Numbered from the stretch's first letter, positions 19,794-36,933 are shown. The stretch is DNA of 64,000 nt from Symbiodinium sp. CCMP2592 (GCA_905221615.1 CAJNDT010000946.1:562865-626864); one strand, 5' to 3'. Numbers and translations: made by a program. Notes: generated from the sequence alone by a model not told the origin.

Positions 19794-21765
19794 TCTGTGT
19801 CACCGAATGTTTCTTGGGAAACCGATGATGGGTGCACATGTACATCCGCCCCGGCTAAAATCCTATCCCTGGTGGAAGAAATGATTAGTAAGCTTGTGGG
19901 GCCCATCTACTTGAAGTTCGTTTAAGAGCATGCACACTTGGTTCGCTCTTTCCTGGGTTTATGTAGCTGCAGGGTGTATATATGTATATATGGAATTATC
20001 TAGCTAGAGCATCCCGTAAACCCTGAATCTTATAAGCAACCCGGGAAGACGACACCTGGCCTGCTCATCCGGATCCATCTTGTGTGAGACTGTGCATGGT
20101 CGAGATTCCTGCATCAGATCGATCATGTACCGAAGCATTGCATCTTGTACTGGATGGCACAGCAGTCCACATAGCTTATGTGATGACCTCTGGAGATTGA
20201 ACGATTCAGTTCTGACATTCCAGCTGCACACAAGATGGTTAGCTAATTAAATTTAGCAGTCGTCCCGTTGCACCCCGGCGATAAAATCTGCATCTGGCAA
20301 CCACATGTACATGTACTACACCGAGTGGTGTGTCTTACTCCTGTGCATGCATTTCTGCATCCCTACATGACCCGAACAGAAAACTCTATGGCCAATTGAC
20401 TGCTCAAGATCGCCATCCGCCTGGCCTTGGAAGTTGTCGACCTCCTCGGCCATCCCTGCTTCTCGATCGAGAAGCAGACCTTCGAGTCAAGGCCGGAACT
20501 CTAATACCCTGGATTAATCCAGGACGTCTTCGGAGATCTAGATAGGGTTGGGGCTTTAAGGTTGTAAAGGGTTTTGGTGTTTGGGGGTGCGTTTAGGGAA
20601 CTATTATGGGTTTGCCGATATGTGTTGTAAAGGGTCGTGGTGTTGTGCAGAGTGGGTTTAGGGATGTCGCTAAGCTTCCAAAGAAGGCTTTAAGGGTTAA
20701 GGATTTTTGGGTTTAGAGGACTTGGGGCTTGATTTAGGGAACGCTATGGGGTCTGCCGATATCCATTTGAAAGGGTCATGGTGTCGATCTGAGTGGCTTG
20801 ATGGCACTAACCCCCCCAAAAGCTAGCTTTCAGGGTCAAGGGTTTTGGGTCATGTTGGGATTTGATCTAGAGTGCCCTATGGGTCTGCGGGTATCCATAT
20901 AGTAAAGGGTACAATATTAATGTCTAGGGATGTCGCTAACCCCTCAAAGGGTTTTGGTGTTTTGGGGTTTGATTTAGGGTTAATCCTAGGCTTTGCGGAT
21001 CCAGTGTAAAGGCCCATGGTCTGTATGGCTTCGGGTGTAGGGTTTCCTTTGTAGAGGGTTGATTTCAAGGGCCCAACAAGGCCAAAGCCCAACGATGCCA
21101 GGATGTAGCTCATCATGATTCTCGGAAGCTCCCACTCATTCATGAAGCTCCGGTGCCGATAGCGGCGCACTCCTTCGTAATCGAGGGGTCTTAGGCCCTA
21201 GGCGCTTCGACATTGGACAGTATCTGCGACAGCGTCTGCGACAGCGTCTGCGAAAGCCCCTGAAGTCGTATCAATGGTGTCCGCCCACAGCTGTCATAGG
21301 CCGGTGCACTCACCCCACGGCCATAGTCTTCATCTGGCAATCGGTGTGCCCTCCAACCAAATACACGCAAGCCTGCATGCTACAAATGTTGTAACCCGCT
21401 AGCTAATAACAAACCAGAGCCCCGAAGCTCTCCTTAGGATTGGAATCTAGAGAGTGGAATCTGGAAGTAACCCCGATGGGTTTTGCTATCATGACTCCAA
21501 ATCCAAGCACTTAGATGGTAGATGTCGCACCGAGTGGTTGATGACCGACAGTGTATATACTAGCTCTACTGGACCAGCACTTCCATGATCAGTATGTGCA
21601 GGCAGTAACCATGGGCCCCCAATTCGAACCGAATGAGGATTCATGGATCGACCATGAGGACTTCATCCCTTCGTGCACAAAGTGCTATGCAAAGCTCAGG
21701 AAACATGGCATGTGGTGCTGCAGTCTGATGTTGAGGACGATGAAGACGACGACGATTTGACTTAA
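19794..21765 (+). CDS. further coding exons after gene A core, unassigned
   Basis: Several stretches read as exons on +: 19794-~19923 (SVSPNVSWETDDG, then AKILSLVEEMISKLVG), ~20097-20212 (EIPASDRSCTEALHLVL), 20409-20504 (KIAIRLALEVVDLLGHPCF, IEKQTFESRPEL) and 21673-21765 (LCKAQETWHVVLQSDV, then an Asp/Glu run and a stop). They could be the C-terminal part of gene A or a separate gene. Between them (20520-21060 and 21770-22080) lie degenerate TTTAGGG or CCCTAAA tracts. I could not verify joins or phase, and no family is recognised. The acidic end resembles the candidate exon at 33950. Confidence 0.4.
20540..21065. repeat. degenerate GGGTTT/TTTAGGG tract
   Basis: Many words like GGGTTTAGGG, GGGTTTTGG and AAAGGGT. 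Phrases such as 'TATGGGTCTGCGGGTATCCAT' type recur near 20750 and 20880, so part may be an old tandem duplication. Confidence 0.4.
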
Positions 21766-22339
21766 ACCCTTAACCCCCTAAGCTCTAACCCCAAAAATCC
21801 TCACGATGTCTATTGGACTTTAAACCCTAAAGCCCCTACTTAAGACCTAACCGGAAAATCAACATGATATCCTGTCCCTCGGGAATCATAGCCTATAAAT
21901 AATATACAAGCCATCAATCTCAATCCTACACTGGACCCCAAACCCTGCTGCACCCCGAATCGAAAACCTGAACCGAAACCCTAAATCCCAATGCTGTCCT
22001 TTTCCTGCATATCAATAGGGACTGATCTAGAAAACCACAAACCCTAAATCCTAGACAACCCTAAACCCTGGCGCCCCCCACACTGTGCTTCGTCATTGAG
22101 GCAGTTCCACAGCCTGGGTTGTAAATTGTGTAGTGGATGCTTATTTACAAACTCTTCTTGGTTTCCCCATGTATGTGGCCATATGGTTTGCCTAATATAT
22201 AGAGCCGAAAGCACGACAAACCCTCACGAATTCCTATGTTTACACGTGTGAAAGAATTGTAGTATGCATGTATGTATATGCATATAGGTCATATATACAT
22301 ATACATATACATGTGTATCTATGTTGTTTAAATTAATAA

Positions 22340-22503
22340 ATACGTACATATATATATATATATATATAATATTTATAATATATATATATATATATGTATA
22401 TATGTATTGTCACATATATATATATATATATATATATATACTATGCTGTGTCTGTATACTCTCTCTAAATATATGTGTATATGTATATGTATATATATAT
22501 ACA

Positions 22504-22544
<41 letters not shown>

Positions 22545-22560
22545 CATAGTATATAATATA
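22340..22560. repeat. (TA)n-rich microsatellite cluster
   Basis: Several (TA)n runs of 20-40 bp separated by short GTATATGT-type spacers. Open frames here are composition artefacts. Confidence 0.9.
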
Positions 22561-22937
22561 TTGTTAATGTTGTATATTACAGTATGATATCTATAGTGAA
22601 ATATGTACTATATATTATAGTTGTTGTACACATATGTATACATAGTATAAATAAATCATGTCGATGTATATGTAAGTACATATATGTGTACATGTTATAC
22701 ATATATATACATTATATGCACATATTACACACCTTCATTCATACATACATGCACATATTACACGATGCTAGGGCCAATCTGTAGTTCCACCATACAAAAC
22801 CCTAGAAAATACAGCATTTGCGCACGACTGGCACGATTCGCGTAAGTGTTTGGGTCTATTGCATGAAAACGCATGCTGGACACCTTGCGCTTTGTGCGGT
22901 TTTCGTGCGGATGCGCTTCGGGGTCTAGAAAAGGGGT

Positions 22938-23035
22938 CCGTGAAATTCGGGCTGGAACCGTGAAATTAGGGGCTGGAACCGTTAAATTAGGGCTGGAACC
23001 GTGAAATACGAGTGGTTCCGTGAAATTCGGGGGTG
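22938..23035 (+). promoter_or_regulatory. five ~20-bp tandem repeats upstream of gene B
   Basis: CCGTGAAATTCGGGCTGGAA recurs about five times with spacing 19-21 bp (variants ATTAGGGGC, TTAAATTAGGG, ATACGAGTGG). The array ends about 30 bp before the proposed start codon of gene B. A promoter or factor-binding role is inferred from position only. Confidence 0.5.
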
Positions 23036-23065
23036 GCCCTCCCTAGCGTACAATTGCTGTCCAGG

Positions 23066-27930
<4,865 letters not shown>

Positions 27931-28526
27931 ATAGGCGTAGTTTTCCAATGGGATCTGGATGCGTGTGCACTGGTTTGTCAGTGCGCAGGGCTTGCATCTA
28001 GACTGTTTTGATGTGGGCTGTCGGGATGATCCTGACACCGGGGGCTCTGCTCATAGAGTATCAGGGCGCCTTTTGGGTTTTGGGACACATGTGATCGGAA
28101 AGCCCGGGAAACAAACCTCCTAGGTAAACCTACAGCTTCTAAGTCCATGCTGCATAGGACGAGGAACCCGGGGCCATCCAATCGAGCACTCAGGGAAACC
28201 TGCTACGGGCATGGAACGAAGCAGCGCTGCCTCGTCGAAAAAAGGCACCGCTTCGATTCGGTGAACCTGCTGGGAGCGGCCAACCACTAGGATACCAGCG
28301 TGTGTGGAGGTGTGAAGTCGGTAACCCTATCCCAGGCCTTAAATTAATTTACCCCTATAAACCCTAAACCCTTTAACCCTTAAATCACAAATCCTACGCA
28401 GGTCCCGCTGCAAACACCCCTTCCCAGTCTTGCCCGGCCACTCGAAGGTGTGTGGAGGTATGACGTCGGTAACCCAAGTATTAACCCTAAAGCCCTTGAC
28501 CCCTAAACCCCAAATCCTACGCAGAT
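27931..28526. other. spacer between genes B and C
   Basis: No confident exon. GGTGTGTGGAGGT-GAAGTCGGTAACCC occurs near 28297 and again (ACGTCGG) near 28448, each followed by CCCTAAA-like DNA and a 'CTACGCAG(G/A)TCCCGCTG' stretch (28394, 28515). This suggests a local duplication of an exon start. Confidence 0.45.
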
Positions 28527-31500
28527 CCCGCTGATGACGCTGCCGATGGATCTACACGGAGATCAAAACGTAACCCAGCTGCAATTCTGCAACCCTGCAG
28601 GATCGAATTTCGAATCTATGCAATGTCGCACATCCCAGTCTTGCCCTAGTACCCGGTATCATTTGATCGAAGCTACAGATATATCTCAGGATCGGAGACC
28701 CCAGCTGGAGCACACAGCCGATCACGATCGGCCAAGCCGCGACCTGCGCGACCTGTGCCTCAACATACATACTTCCGATCCCGATCCTAGGCTTTAATCT
28801 GATGAGTCCACATGCACGTTTCAATGTTACTACGTGTGAAGTATATCGCACCAATACACTCAACCCAGGTTCCAAGAGGTCACGATCTCCTGACGACCCA
28901 CATCGACCTCCTTCTAGACCTCTAGAGAGATCACGATCTCGGTCCGACCCACGAGAACCTGCCTCCACAGGCCAGCTGTACAACTATAATGGGTTGTCCC
29001 CTATAATAACCTGTGAACCAACATCGGCCAGGCCTGGGTGGGAAAAGATCACGATCTCCAGCAGGCCTGCTGCAGATCATATATTCCAAACAACATGTAG
29101 GGTGTGGAATGAGTGCTTGTGCAGTGTTTGTGATCCAATTTCGCAGTGTGGTGGCCGCTACAAGATCAGGGTTTGGGTGCTTGGCATCGGGTTTACGTTA
29201 AGTTTATGGGCTCAGGGTTATACAGACAAGAAATATCATGCATGATCCTCCAGCACTGTTTAGAGAGCTTCTTTACGATGCTGGTTATATAGCACATATA
29301 GCTATGTGCTGTCGACCACTGCAGGCAAGCGTGCGATGGAGAGCAAGATGCCACTGGCTGCTCATGTGTGTCTTGGCTTAGAAATAATATCGGCAAACTC
29401 GGTATGGGCTCTAATACTTAATATTGCAAGGCTCAGACAAGTCGGTGAAGGACACGATTCAGTTTGGAAAGCAGTGAAAACTGCCCAAGCCGCCGCACAG
29501 GAGATTTGCCTTTAGATCTAGATCTAGATCCAGTATATAACCCTCCAGGCCTCAAAGATTAAAACCATATTGTGCGCACTGGACAGTACTGAACCCGACA
29601 GCCCTTCAATATCCCACTAGCTCCAAATCTCAAAGCCACTATCCCCGCCCTTCGTTGGAAGGAGGCGGGCCAGAAGAACATGCATGCTGCCACACAGAAG
29701 CTGGCCTCGATGGCGACGAGGGGCAATGCAGCCCGGGATCTTTTTAGATTCGTGAGACTGCCCATCGATGCTTAGCTCATCCAGCTTTGAAGATATTGAG
29801 GTTTTCTTATGGGGGGATTTTTTGTGAATAGACCGGTATGTATATACAAACCTATGGTAGCTATCTAAATATCGAATTTAATATGTCGACTATCTCGTAC
29901 TTGCCCGAGGCCCTGAGCTACGTGCCCACGCAAGTGTTGGATCACGAATCTGAAGTAGCGGGCAAACTTATGGATGTGTCATTGCCAATGTTCGACCCGC
30001 ACGAGCTGCTGGAGTGGTTGTTCGCGAACGAAAGGGTTTACATTGACGACGAAACCATCCGGTGACTTTGAGCAACTAGCTATAATGTATATCAAGATGT
30101 AAATGTATGGATGAAACTTCATGTCTGAGTCTTCCCTACACCTCACGATTCAGGTCCTATTGGCAGCACTTCAGAAAGCTGGATGTGCAGTGGGCCCACA
30201 GGCATCCGGCTTCCGACGACCATATTCCGATTTCTGTTTCTTGGAGCATTTAAAAAGTAGGAGGCCTCGAGTGCATTCTGATCAAAGAGCATTGGTGCTG
30301 ACAAGGTAGAACCGGTCGTTTTCCTGCTAGATCTAAATACAGTAATTATCAAATCACTATATACCCAGAGACTCCAATATTGTGGGATCCTAGTACATAT
30401 ATTTAAAATACATATAGTATATATATAATAATAAATGATGATATCATCGAGTATTGGAGTCTCTGGGTGTATAGCTAGCTACCGCTTATAGCCTAGGATG
30501 TACTTGCAAATCTACAGCTACCTAGCTGCACCTCCGATGGATCTTGCAATACCCGGAAACACATCCCACCGAAAACCCAATACGCTGCACCCCAACAGCC
30601 CCACCATACGAGCGATCGCAAAAAACTGCTGCACGGAAGTCAAAGCCTCGCAGGAAAACCCGAAAGAAAGCTTTAAGGCCCAACTCCATAAAACATAATA
30701 CCTGGCCGCACAACATATAACCCGGAACCCTAATCCTAAACCACCACATGAGGTGTACGGGGACGCTGCTCAGTTCACCCGCGAGGGCGACAAGTTCACA
30801 GCACTGCTGCTGACACTCCCACTGTTTCGGATCAAAGGCCGATCGAGTGCAAATTATTGTTTTTAAATAGGGGTTTAAGGGTCTAGGGTTTAGGGACTTA
30901 GGGTTTAGGGGTCTAGGGGTCCAGGGGCTATAATTAGCTAAGGGTTATATATATAGGGTTTAGGGATTAGGGGTATACCGGCTTTACTGGTTTTTCCACA
31001 CGTTGACACTAGGAGAGCCTTGGCGCAAAACCTACATGTTTTTCGTGGTCAATTCGTACAAGAGTGCCGGCGCCGCATCTCGGATGTAAGGTCACCTTTT
31101 TGTTTGGTCGTTGTCGAGCGAGGTGATACTCGACCTATATAGACAATCAAGCTCGTATAGGTCACGATGAGACCGATCCTACACCGCACATGCTGGTCTT
31201 TACAACATGCTTTTGCTGGGCGGCGACCACAAGCGCACCCACACGATCCCTGCCTGCAGATCCCACGCCTACACCAGAAGCTGAAGCCACAGCTGTCTCG
31301 CAGATATGCTGTGGCGGAATACAAAGGCGACTGGGAGTGGCACCAGCGCCTTTGGCAGATGCGCACGCATTGGAATGCAAAGCAGATTTGCCACGCTTGC
31401 CGTGCGACCCGAAACTCCAAGGGCAATGATGGGCAATGCTGCTTCACCCTCTTCGGATCAAACTTCCCTCGTCGCAGTTTCGAAGAGTGCTTGCTGGAGT

Positions 31501-32589
31501 CGATGCCAGACTGTCCGTGCCCGCTGGTGTTGTGCGAAGGGTTCCACCCTGCCATAATACGCTTCTGTGCGATGCACGTGCTTGCATTAGGGATCTATCA
31601 GACCCTAACTGCGGAGGCATTATTGTGGCTTTGCGAGCAGCGGATCTTTGCCCCATCTGCAACAGACCTGGACGAGCGACTCCGGGCAGCGTTCATGCAT
31701 TTCAAAGGCTGGCTTCGATCCAACAAGCTGTCCTGCAGCGGACGAGAGTTCTCCTCGAAACGCCTGCATGTCAGCAAGATTGACTACCCTTTCCTGGGAT
31801 ACAAGGCGTTCAACACTCGAATCGTGCTTGCCTGGTGTGCTGACACTAGCATCGCATTTAGCAGTTGTTTTCGAAAGGGTGTTTGTATGTTATGGAGCCA
31901 CGTGCTGGAGCCACGTGCACCATTAAGGCTGTACTCTGTGACTCAGAAACTCAGCAGAAGATCTGCCAGCGTTTGGATGGAGAATCAGAGAATGACTTTC
32001 AGGCTCGGTGTGATTTGAATACGATCATCACGGGTTGTGTGATACTTGCCCGCACTTGGCAAGAAGTGCTGGTTATACATCATGGTCCCAGGATCACTGT
32101 CGATCCCGCCCACTCCCGGCTCTTTCGGGCTCCTATATCCTGCTAAGGTTCGAAATGAGCGAATTCCAGAATGATCTGGAGTGCACGGACCGCTACTTGA
32201 CTGGCAGCGAAGGTGAGCAGCTCTACAGCGAAGGCATTCGGCACATCAAACATGCAAGCGGGTTTTTTATTACAATACGAACAGCAGCTTGTCTCCCTGC
32301 AGGTCAGCGAGCGCTCCGTCTCTACAGAGAAGCAGCCTTGATATTTTCTGGGAAAGGTGAGCTTCGGTTCCTGCTGAGGCCGAAGTTGCATGCAATGGAC
32401 GAACTTTTGAAAGGATGCCGAGAAGAACTCTATAACCCCAGGTTTTTTCAGAATTATGCGGAGGAAGATGTCCTTGGCTTGTTGAAACCATTGGCACAGA
32501 AATCGATCCTGGCTCGACACTTCGAAGTGACGATGCTGAAACGATACTTCTTGAGGTGGGATCTGGGCAGAACTGATTTCATGATCTGA
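28527..32589 (+). CDS. gene C: RS-rich start plus large conserved 'YGDAAQF...YKGDW' module
   Basis: Early candidate exons encode basic RS-type stretches: ~28527-28575 (DPADDAADGSTRRSKR), ~28690-28765 (HSRSRSAKPRPARP), ~28867-28970 (SKRSRSPDDPHRPPSRPLER), ~29044-29080 (KRSRSPAG), then ~29322-29515. From 29621 the joins keep phase: 29621-29769, 29910-30061 (PMFDPHELLEWLFANERVY), 30154-30235 (SYWQHFRKLDVQWAHRHPAS), 30753-30846 (VYGDAAQFTREGDKF), 31013-31055, then ~31170-31860 (AEYKGDWEWHQRLW, ICHACRA, GFHPAIIRFCAMHVLALGI). Later exons run from ~31908 to 32589 (RPKLHAMDEL, YNPRFFQNYAEEDVLGLLK) and end at a stop at 32587-32589. I recognise the module from very abundant, uncharacterised dinoflagellate proteins. 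Spaced acidic residues plus a CxxC insert recall RNase H-like transposases, but this is inference and key residues are unproven. Confidence 0.7.
30357..30473. mobile_element. MITE-like hairpin in gene C intron
   Basis: TATACCCAGAGACTCCAATA on the left pairs with TATTGGAGTCTCTGGGTGTA on the right, around an AT-rich centre. It sits in the large intron between the exon ending 30235 and the one starting 30753. Confidence 0.75.
30868..30965. repeat. TTTAGGG-type tract in gene C intron
   Basis: Degenerate GGGTTTAGGG and GGGTCTAGGG units just after the exon ending 30846. Confidence 0.65.
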
Positions 32590-33949
32590 TAACACAGTCC
32601 TTCGGGATACCTCCCTTAATTTGTGCCCTGCAGGCTTCTTTCCGATCAGCCTGGAGATGTCGAACGAAGCATCCGGCGATAAAGTCGCCTCTCGCTGCCT
32701 GTGGAATGGCCACACTGTTGCCATGGAGAGCACACACAGGACTCTCTGAAATGCGAAGTCGATTTGAACCGACATGCTGTTTTTTGACCAGTCGGTCGTT
32801 TTGAGCCTGTTATAATCGGGGTTCTAAGGGGTTTAGGGTTGAACCCTTAAAATATAATGTCCCCCCTTGTGCCGATGAGGAAATGGATGGTCCTTGGACG
32901 GCACATGCGACTTTACTTGGTGTCCCTTGCACTGCATATATTATGTGCCTTCTTTTTAAGGTCCTGGGTAGATACAGGGTATTATTTAATTTCTTTGATC
33001 CGAATATGGCCTCCCATTCAGGCTCAGAGCTGCCCGAAGAGCTCTGCGTCAAAAAAAGACCCGCCGATCGACGCTTCTGATCTAGGCTAAACCCTGCACC
33101 CTGCAGGTCCCTAAAATCCCATCGATTCAGAGCCCGTAACTCAAAGACAAACCCGAACCACCAAACCCTCAAGACGCCGAAACCGGCAAGCAGCCTCGAG
33201 CCCCGAACCCAAGAAATCGAACCTACCGTTCAGGGAATTCGGTATATGTAGCTAGCTAGTCATATTGGGCGTTCGTACGAAGCTTGCAACCGTCCGGTAC
33301 GGTTTTGTGTTTTCTAGATTGATTTATATATCTGGTCCATTAGGGTTCTGCTTGGAGGATAAAGGGCTTCGTGGCAGGAATTCGAATCCGGTGTGCAACT
33401 CCTATAGACCCTGCTATCCTATATAATTAGCCGTAGGACCTAATCCCGATATGCAATCTTGGGTTTGGGATTGAAGGGTTATATGCTGAAAGCACAACCT
33501 TCGACACAACTGTTACATATCGCCCATAAAGCCCTAAACCCATGCAGCCTAAACCGTCCTACATGAAACCCTAGCGAGATCCCGCCAAATTGGCTCACTG
33601 CACTCGTATTATATAATAACCAATATCCGAACTTCGAAACCCCTATTGGATCCTGACTCCTGACCTGTGATCAATCCGAAAAATCAGAAGCATCCCCGAA
33701 GCCCTAATAACTCTCTCCAAAGGCCACCCTATGCTAGCTGACTCCTATAACACTCGAACCTTGAAGCTGCTATGGGCCCGGAAAGATTTGCATGATGCGT
33801 ACATTTGCTGATGTCGTGACGATGACGATGACCCTAACATGGTGATGTTGTTGGGAAGATCTAGAATTCGAAGGAGAAGAATGATGATGCGATGACGAGG
33901 ATGAGTGTGACACATGTGGCATAGGCTGGATTGTTGATGATCTCGGCAC
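32590..33949. other. region after gene C; possible extra exon
   Basis: 32630-32748 is open in two sense frames (one gives FPISLEMSNEASGDKVASRC), so it may be a 3' exon of gene C. 33100-33700 shows no pattern beyond scattered CCCTAAA-like words. Confidence 0.3.
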
Positions 33950-34057
33950 GAAGATGACGACCAGCTGGTGATGTCGTGGGAGGACACAGATGATGATGAG
34001 GATGATGTTGATGCGATGGCATGTGAAAGCCTGTACTGCGAGTTATGCATGCATGCT
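33950..34057 (+). CDS. possible acidic exon near the right side
   Basis: Reads EDDQLVMSWEDTDDDEDDV, then DAMACESLYCELC, on +. The acidic run resembles the end of the candidate exon at 21673-21765. No start, stop or splice partner was established. GATGAC-type simple repeats around it (33815-34020) make a chance origin possible. Confidence 0.3.
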
Positions 34058-34357
34058 GCATAATAGTTGTTATACCCCAAAACTTGCACGGGACTGTAGT
34101 TCGAGAGCACGATTGTGCGGGTTACCCACACCCCCTCCCAATTTTAACCGCGCGCGCATGCGGGACTGTACCTGAGAGCACGATTCCGGACGAAACTACG
34201 TGTTTCACCCATTTTTTTTGTGCCAAACTGGCCGGAGAGCGGTTCTGCAAGGCAGATTTGTACTCTTTCTCGGGACTTCTGTGCTTTGGAGTGTCCGGTG
34301 GGATGCAATTTCACGTAACAATCATCTCTTTTGCTTCGTTTTTTGAGCCTCCTGAAC

Positions 34358-34446
34358 ACCCCTTGGTTCCAAGCCAGCCTTTGGAACCAAGACTTTTGGG
34401 AACCAGATCTGGGGACCACGCAAACTAGGAACCAGGCTCTGGTTAC
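34358..34446. repeat. GGAACC/GGTTACC motif cluster, right
   Basis: TTGGTTCCAAG, TTTGGAACCAAG, GGGAACCAG, GGAACCAGG and GGTTACC within 90 bp. It mirrors the left cluster at 11515-11615 at the border between the gene region and the repeat modules. Confidence 0.6.
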
Positions 34447-34479
34447 CTACCTCATGGGGCCTTAGGATGCCCTGGGTGA

Positions 34480-35180
34480 AGCAGTAGGGTTGTGCGAGAG
34501 ATACGCAAGCGCCCAGCAAGTGACGTGCAAGGGATGTGCAAGAGTTATGCAAGTGACATGCTTTGACGCATTCAAGAATTCCCATGGGAGGCGTCGAAGG
34601 TGACCATTCATGCAGTTACATTCGTGATGTTGCCCGAGCCAAAGCAGCCACCGTCGTGAACCGGACGCCGCGATCGGCAAGAGCAGTGCAACTGAGTGCG
34701 TGTCGTCGTGCACAAGGGATGTGCAAGTGCAGTGCAAGTGATCTGTAAGGTATGTGCAGGCAGTCAATGAGTGATGTGCGAGTGTTGTGTGTTCATGCTT
34801 TTGCTTGTGTCAGAAGCGAAGTCGAGAGTTTCTCTCATCCGCAAGTACACTTGGCCAACGTGTTAGGCTGAAATTGCTGTTCACAACTTTGTGCGGTGGT
34901 TAGCAAATCTTGGATACCCATGTCATTTGTGCGAAGCTTTGATGAAACCGTAAAAGTGCTTCAGTGTGACGTAGACAAGAGCACGGCGTTTTGTCGTGTA
35001 GGAGTGAAGCTTGTGGAGCGAGCTGTGTTTTAGGGGTCGGAGGCTGAAGTTCTGTAGGTGCAAGTGACGTGCAAGGGACGTGCAAGTGATGTGCAAGGGA
35101 GGTGCAAGTGCCGTGCAAGTGACATGCAACAGTACAAGGTCCTATGTGTTTGTGAGAGGTTGTGCTGTGCAGAGTCAATT
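34480..35180. repeat. right GTGCAAG-rich region with copy of left segment
   Basis: GTGCAAGTGA-type words recur at 34515-34765 and 35055-35130. Segment 34978-35174 is a close copy of 11238-11443 in the same orientation, one 11-bp unit shorter. Confidence 0.8.
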
Positions 35181-36130
35181 GTTGCGGGTTTGCCTATGTT
35201 GCAATGCGTAGACTCTCTGACATGAGTGTGGTTCGCCTATGTTGGAATGCGTAGACTCTGCAGTTTCGTAGACTTTCTACTTTGAGACGCTGCTGTCAAT
35301 AAGTCCCCTGTTTCAAAGAGTAGGCAAATCTGAGTCGAACGAGCAAGGGTCTGCACGGCTGGAGTGCCTGGTTCAGTCCATGTGTTTGCTTGCTTGTGCG
35401 ACTCGTTGACTGCAGTTTCGCGACATGAGTGCGGTTTGCATATGTTGGAATGCGTAGACTCTGCAGTTTCGTGATATGAGTGCGGTTTGCATATGTTGGA
35501 ATGCGTAGACTCTGCAGTTTCGTGACATGAGTGCGGCTCGCCAATGTTGGAATGTAGTTTCTGCAGTTTCGTGACATGAGTGCGGTTTGCCGATGTTGGA
35601 ATGCGTAGACTCTGCAGACTGGTGACACGAGTGCGGGTTTGCCTATGTTGCCATGTGTAGACTCTCTGACATGAGTGTGGTTCGCCTATGTTGGAATGCG
35701 TAGACTCTGCAGTTTCGTAGACTTTCTGCTTTGAGACGCTGTTGTCAATAAGTCCGGAAGGGCAAGAGTCTTATAAACAGCTTGCAGGGTTTGTGTGTGT
35801 CCACCCCTGTTTCAAAAGGTAGGCAAATCTGAGTCGAACGAGCAGGGGTCTGCACGGCTGGAGTGATCGGTTCAGTCCATGTGTTTGCTTGCTTTTGCGA
35901 CTTGTAGACTGCAGTTTCGCGACATGAGTGCGGTTTGCATATGTTGGAATGTGTAGACTCTGCAGCTTCGTGACATGAGTGCGGTTTGCATATGTTGGAA
36001 TGCGTAGACTCTGCAGTTTCGTGACATGAGTGCAGCTCGCCAATGTTGGAATGCGTATACTTCAGTTTCGTGTCATCAGTGCTGTTCGCCTATGTTGGAA
36101 TGCGTAGACTCTGCAGTTTCGTGACACATG
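35181..36130. repeat. right 51-bp tandem repeats in higher-order units
   Basis: The same 51-bp unit as at 9770-10920, in fewer copies (35190-35275, 35415-35715, 35920-36125). Again each block follows a copy of the first part of the terminal repeat (35309-35347, 35799-35848). Confidence 0.9.
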
Positions 36131-36641
36131 CTGGAAATGATTGCTGAGAGTATTCCTGCAATCATTGCTATTTGCCACGTTCTGAAAGCGATTTGCTGAG
36201 ATCCTGACAACCACATTGCTATTTGCCACGTTCTGAAAGCGATTTGCAGACTCAAACAGACCAGTAGCCTGTTGTCAAATTCAGGTCATGTCGGAGTCCA
36301 GCTTTGAGTTTGCAGCTCTGTAGGTGCAAGTGACGTGCAAGCGACGTGCAAGGGACGTGCAAGTGATGTGCAAGGGAGGTGCAAGTGCCGTGTAAGTGTG
36401 CAAGGGATGTGCAGTTTGCAGCAGGGTTCGGCCATGGCTGGTGGTGGCACTGTGGTTTCTGGTGGTCTGGTGGCGATCTGGACAAGTGAGTGCGCATTGT
36501 CATGCAAGTGTCGTGCAAGTGATTGCATTGTCATGCATGGGTTATGTACGTGAGCGTTTCCTGTCAGTAAGTTCGAAAGTGCATGTGTATGTTGACCGGT
36601 GTTTCGAACGGCTGCAACGAGCCCGAGAGGGCTTGTGTGTG
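36131..36641. repeat. right subterminal region of large element
   Basis: Includes two copies of a GCTATTTGCCACGTTCTG-AAAGCGATTTGC segment (about 36165 and 36215), a GTGCAAG array at 36325-36415, and a final 160 bp (GTGATTGCATTGTCATGCAT ... CGGTGTTTCGAACGG ... GGGCTTGTGTGTG). That last part nearly matches 48666-48792, next to the right repeat of the short relative. Confidence 0.8.
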
Positions 36642-36933
36642 TCCACCCCTGTTTCGAAGGGTAGGCAAATCTGAGTCGAATGAGCAGGGGGACGGAGGGG
36701 GTGCAGGGGAGCTCCGTCCAACGAAGCTCTCCCCTACACCCTAGGAAAACGTACCTGCTTTGCCTGCGCCTGGGCCCCGTCGTGGGCAGCTAGCGAGGCA
36801 CTCTTGCCAGTCAAAGTTCTAGTTGCTGCCATGTTGATGAGCCTGGAGACCCCATGCTAGTCATGTTTGAAGGTTCTGACTTCTCCTGACTTATGCTGAC
36901 TTCACAGACCTGCGACACATTGTGTCAAGTGTG
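36642..36933 (+). repeat. right 292-bp terminal direct repeat
   Basis: By eye identical to 8801-9092 across all 292 bp. Followed by TG-rich microsatellite (36931-36961) and then unrelated DNA (CTCGGAAACTACCG). Confidence 0.95.

Noticed and set aside
32143..32775. 210-codon minus-strand frame
   Set aside because: Antisense to the conserved C-terminal exon of gene C (RPKLHAMDEL, EEDVLGLL), which is the convincing strand.
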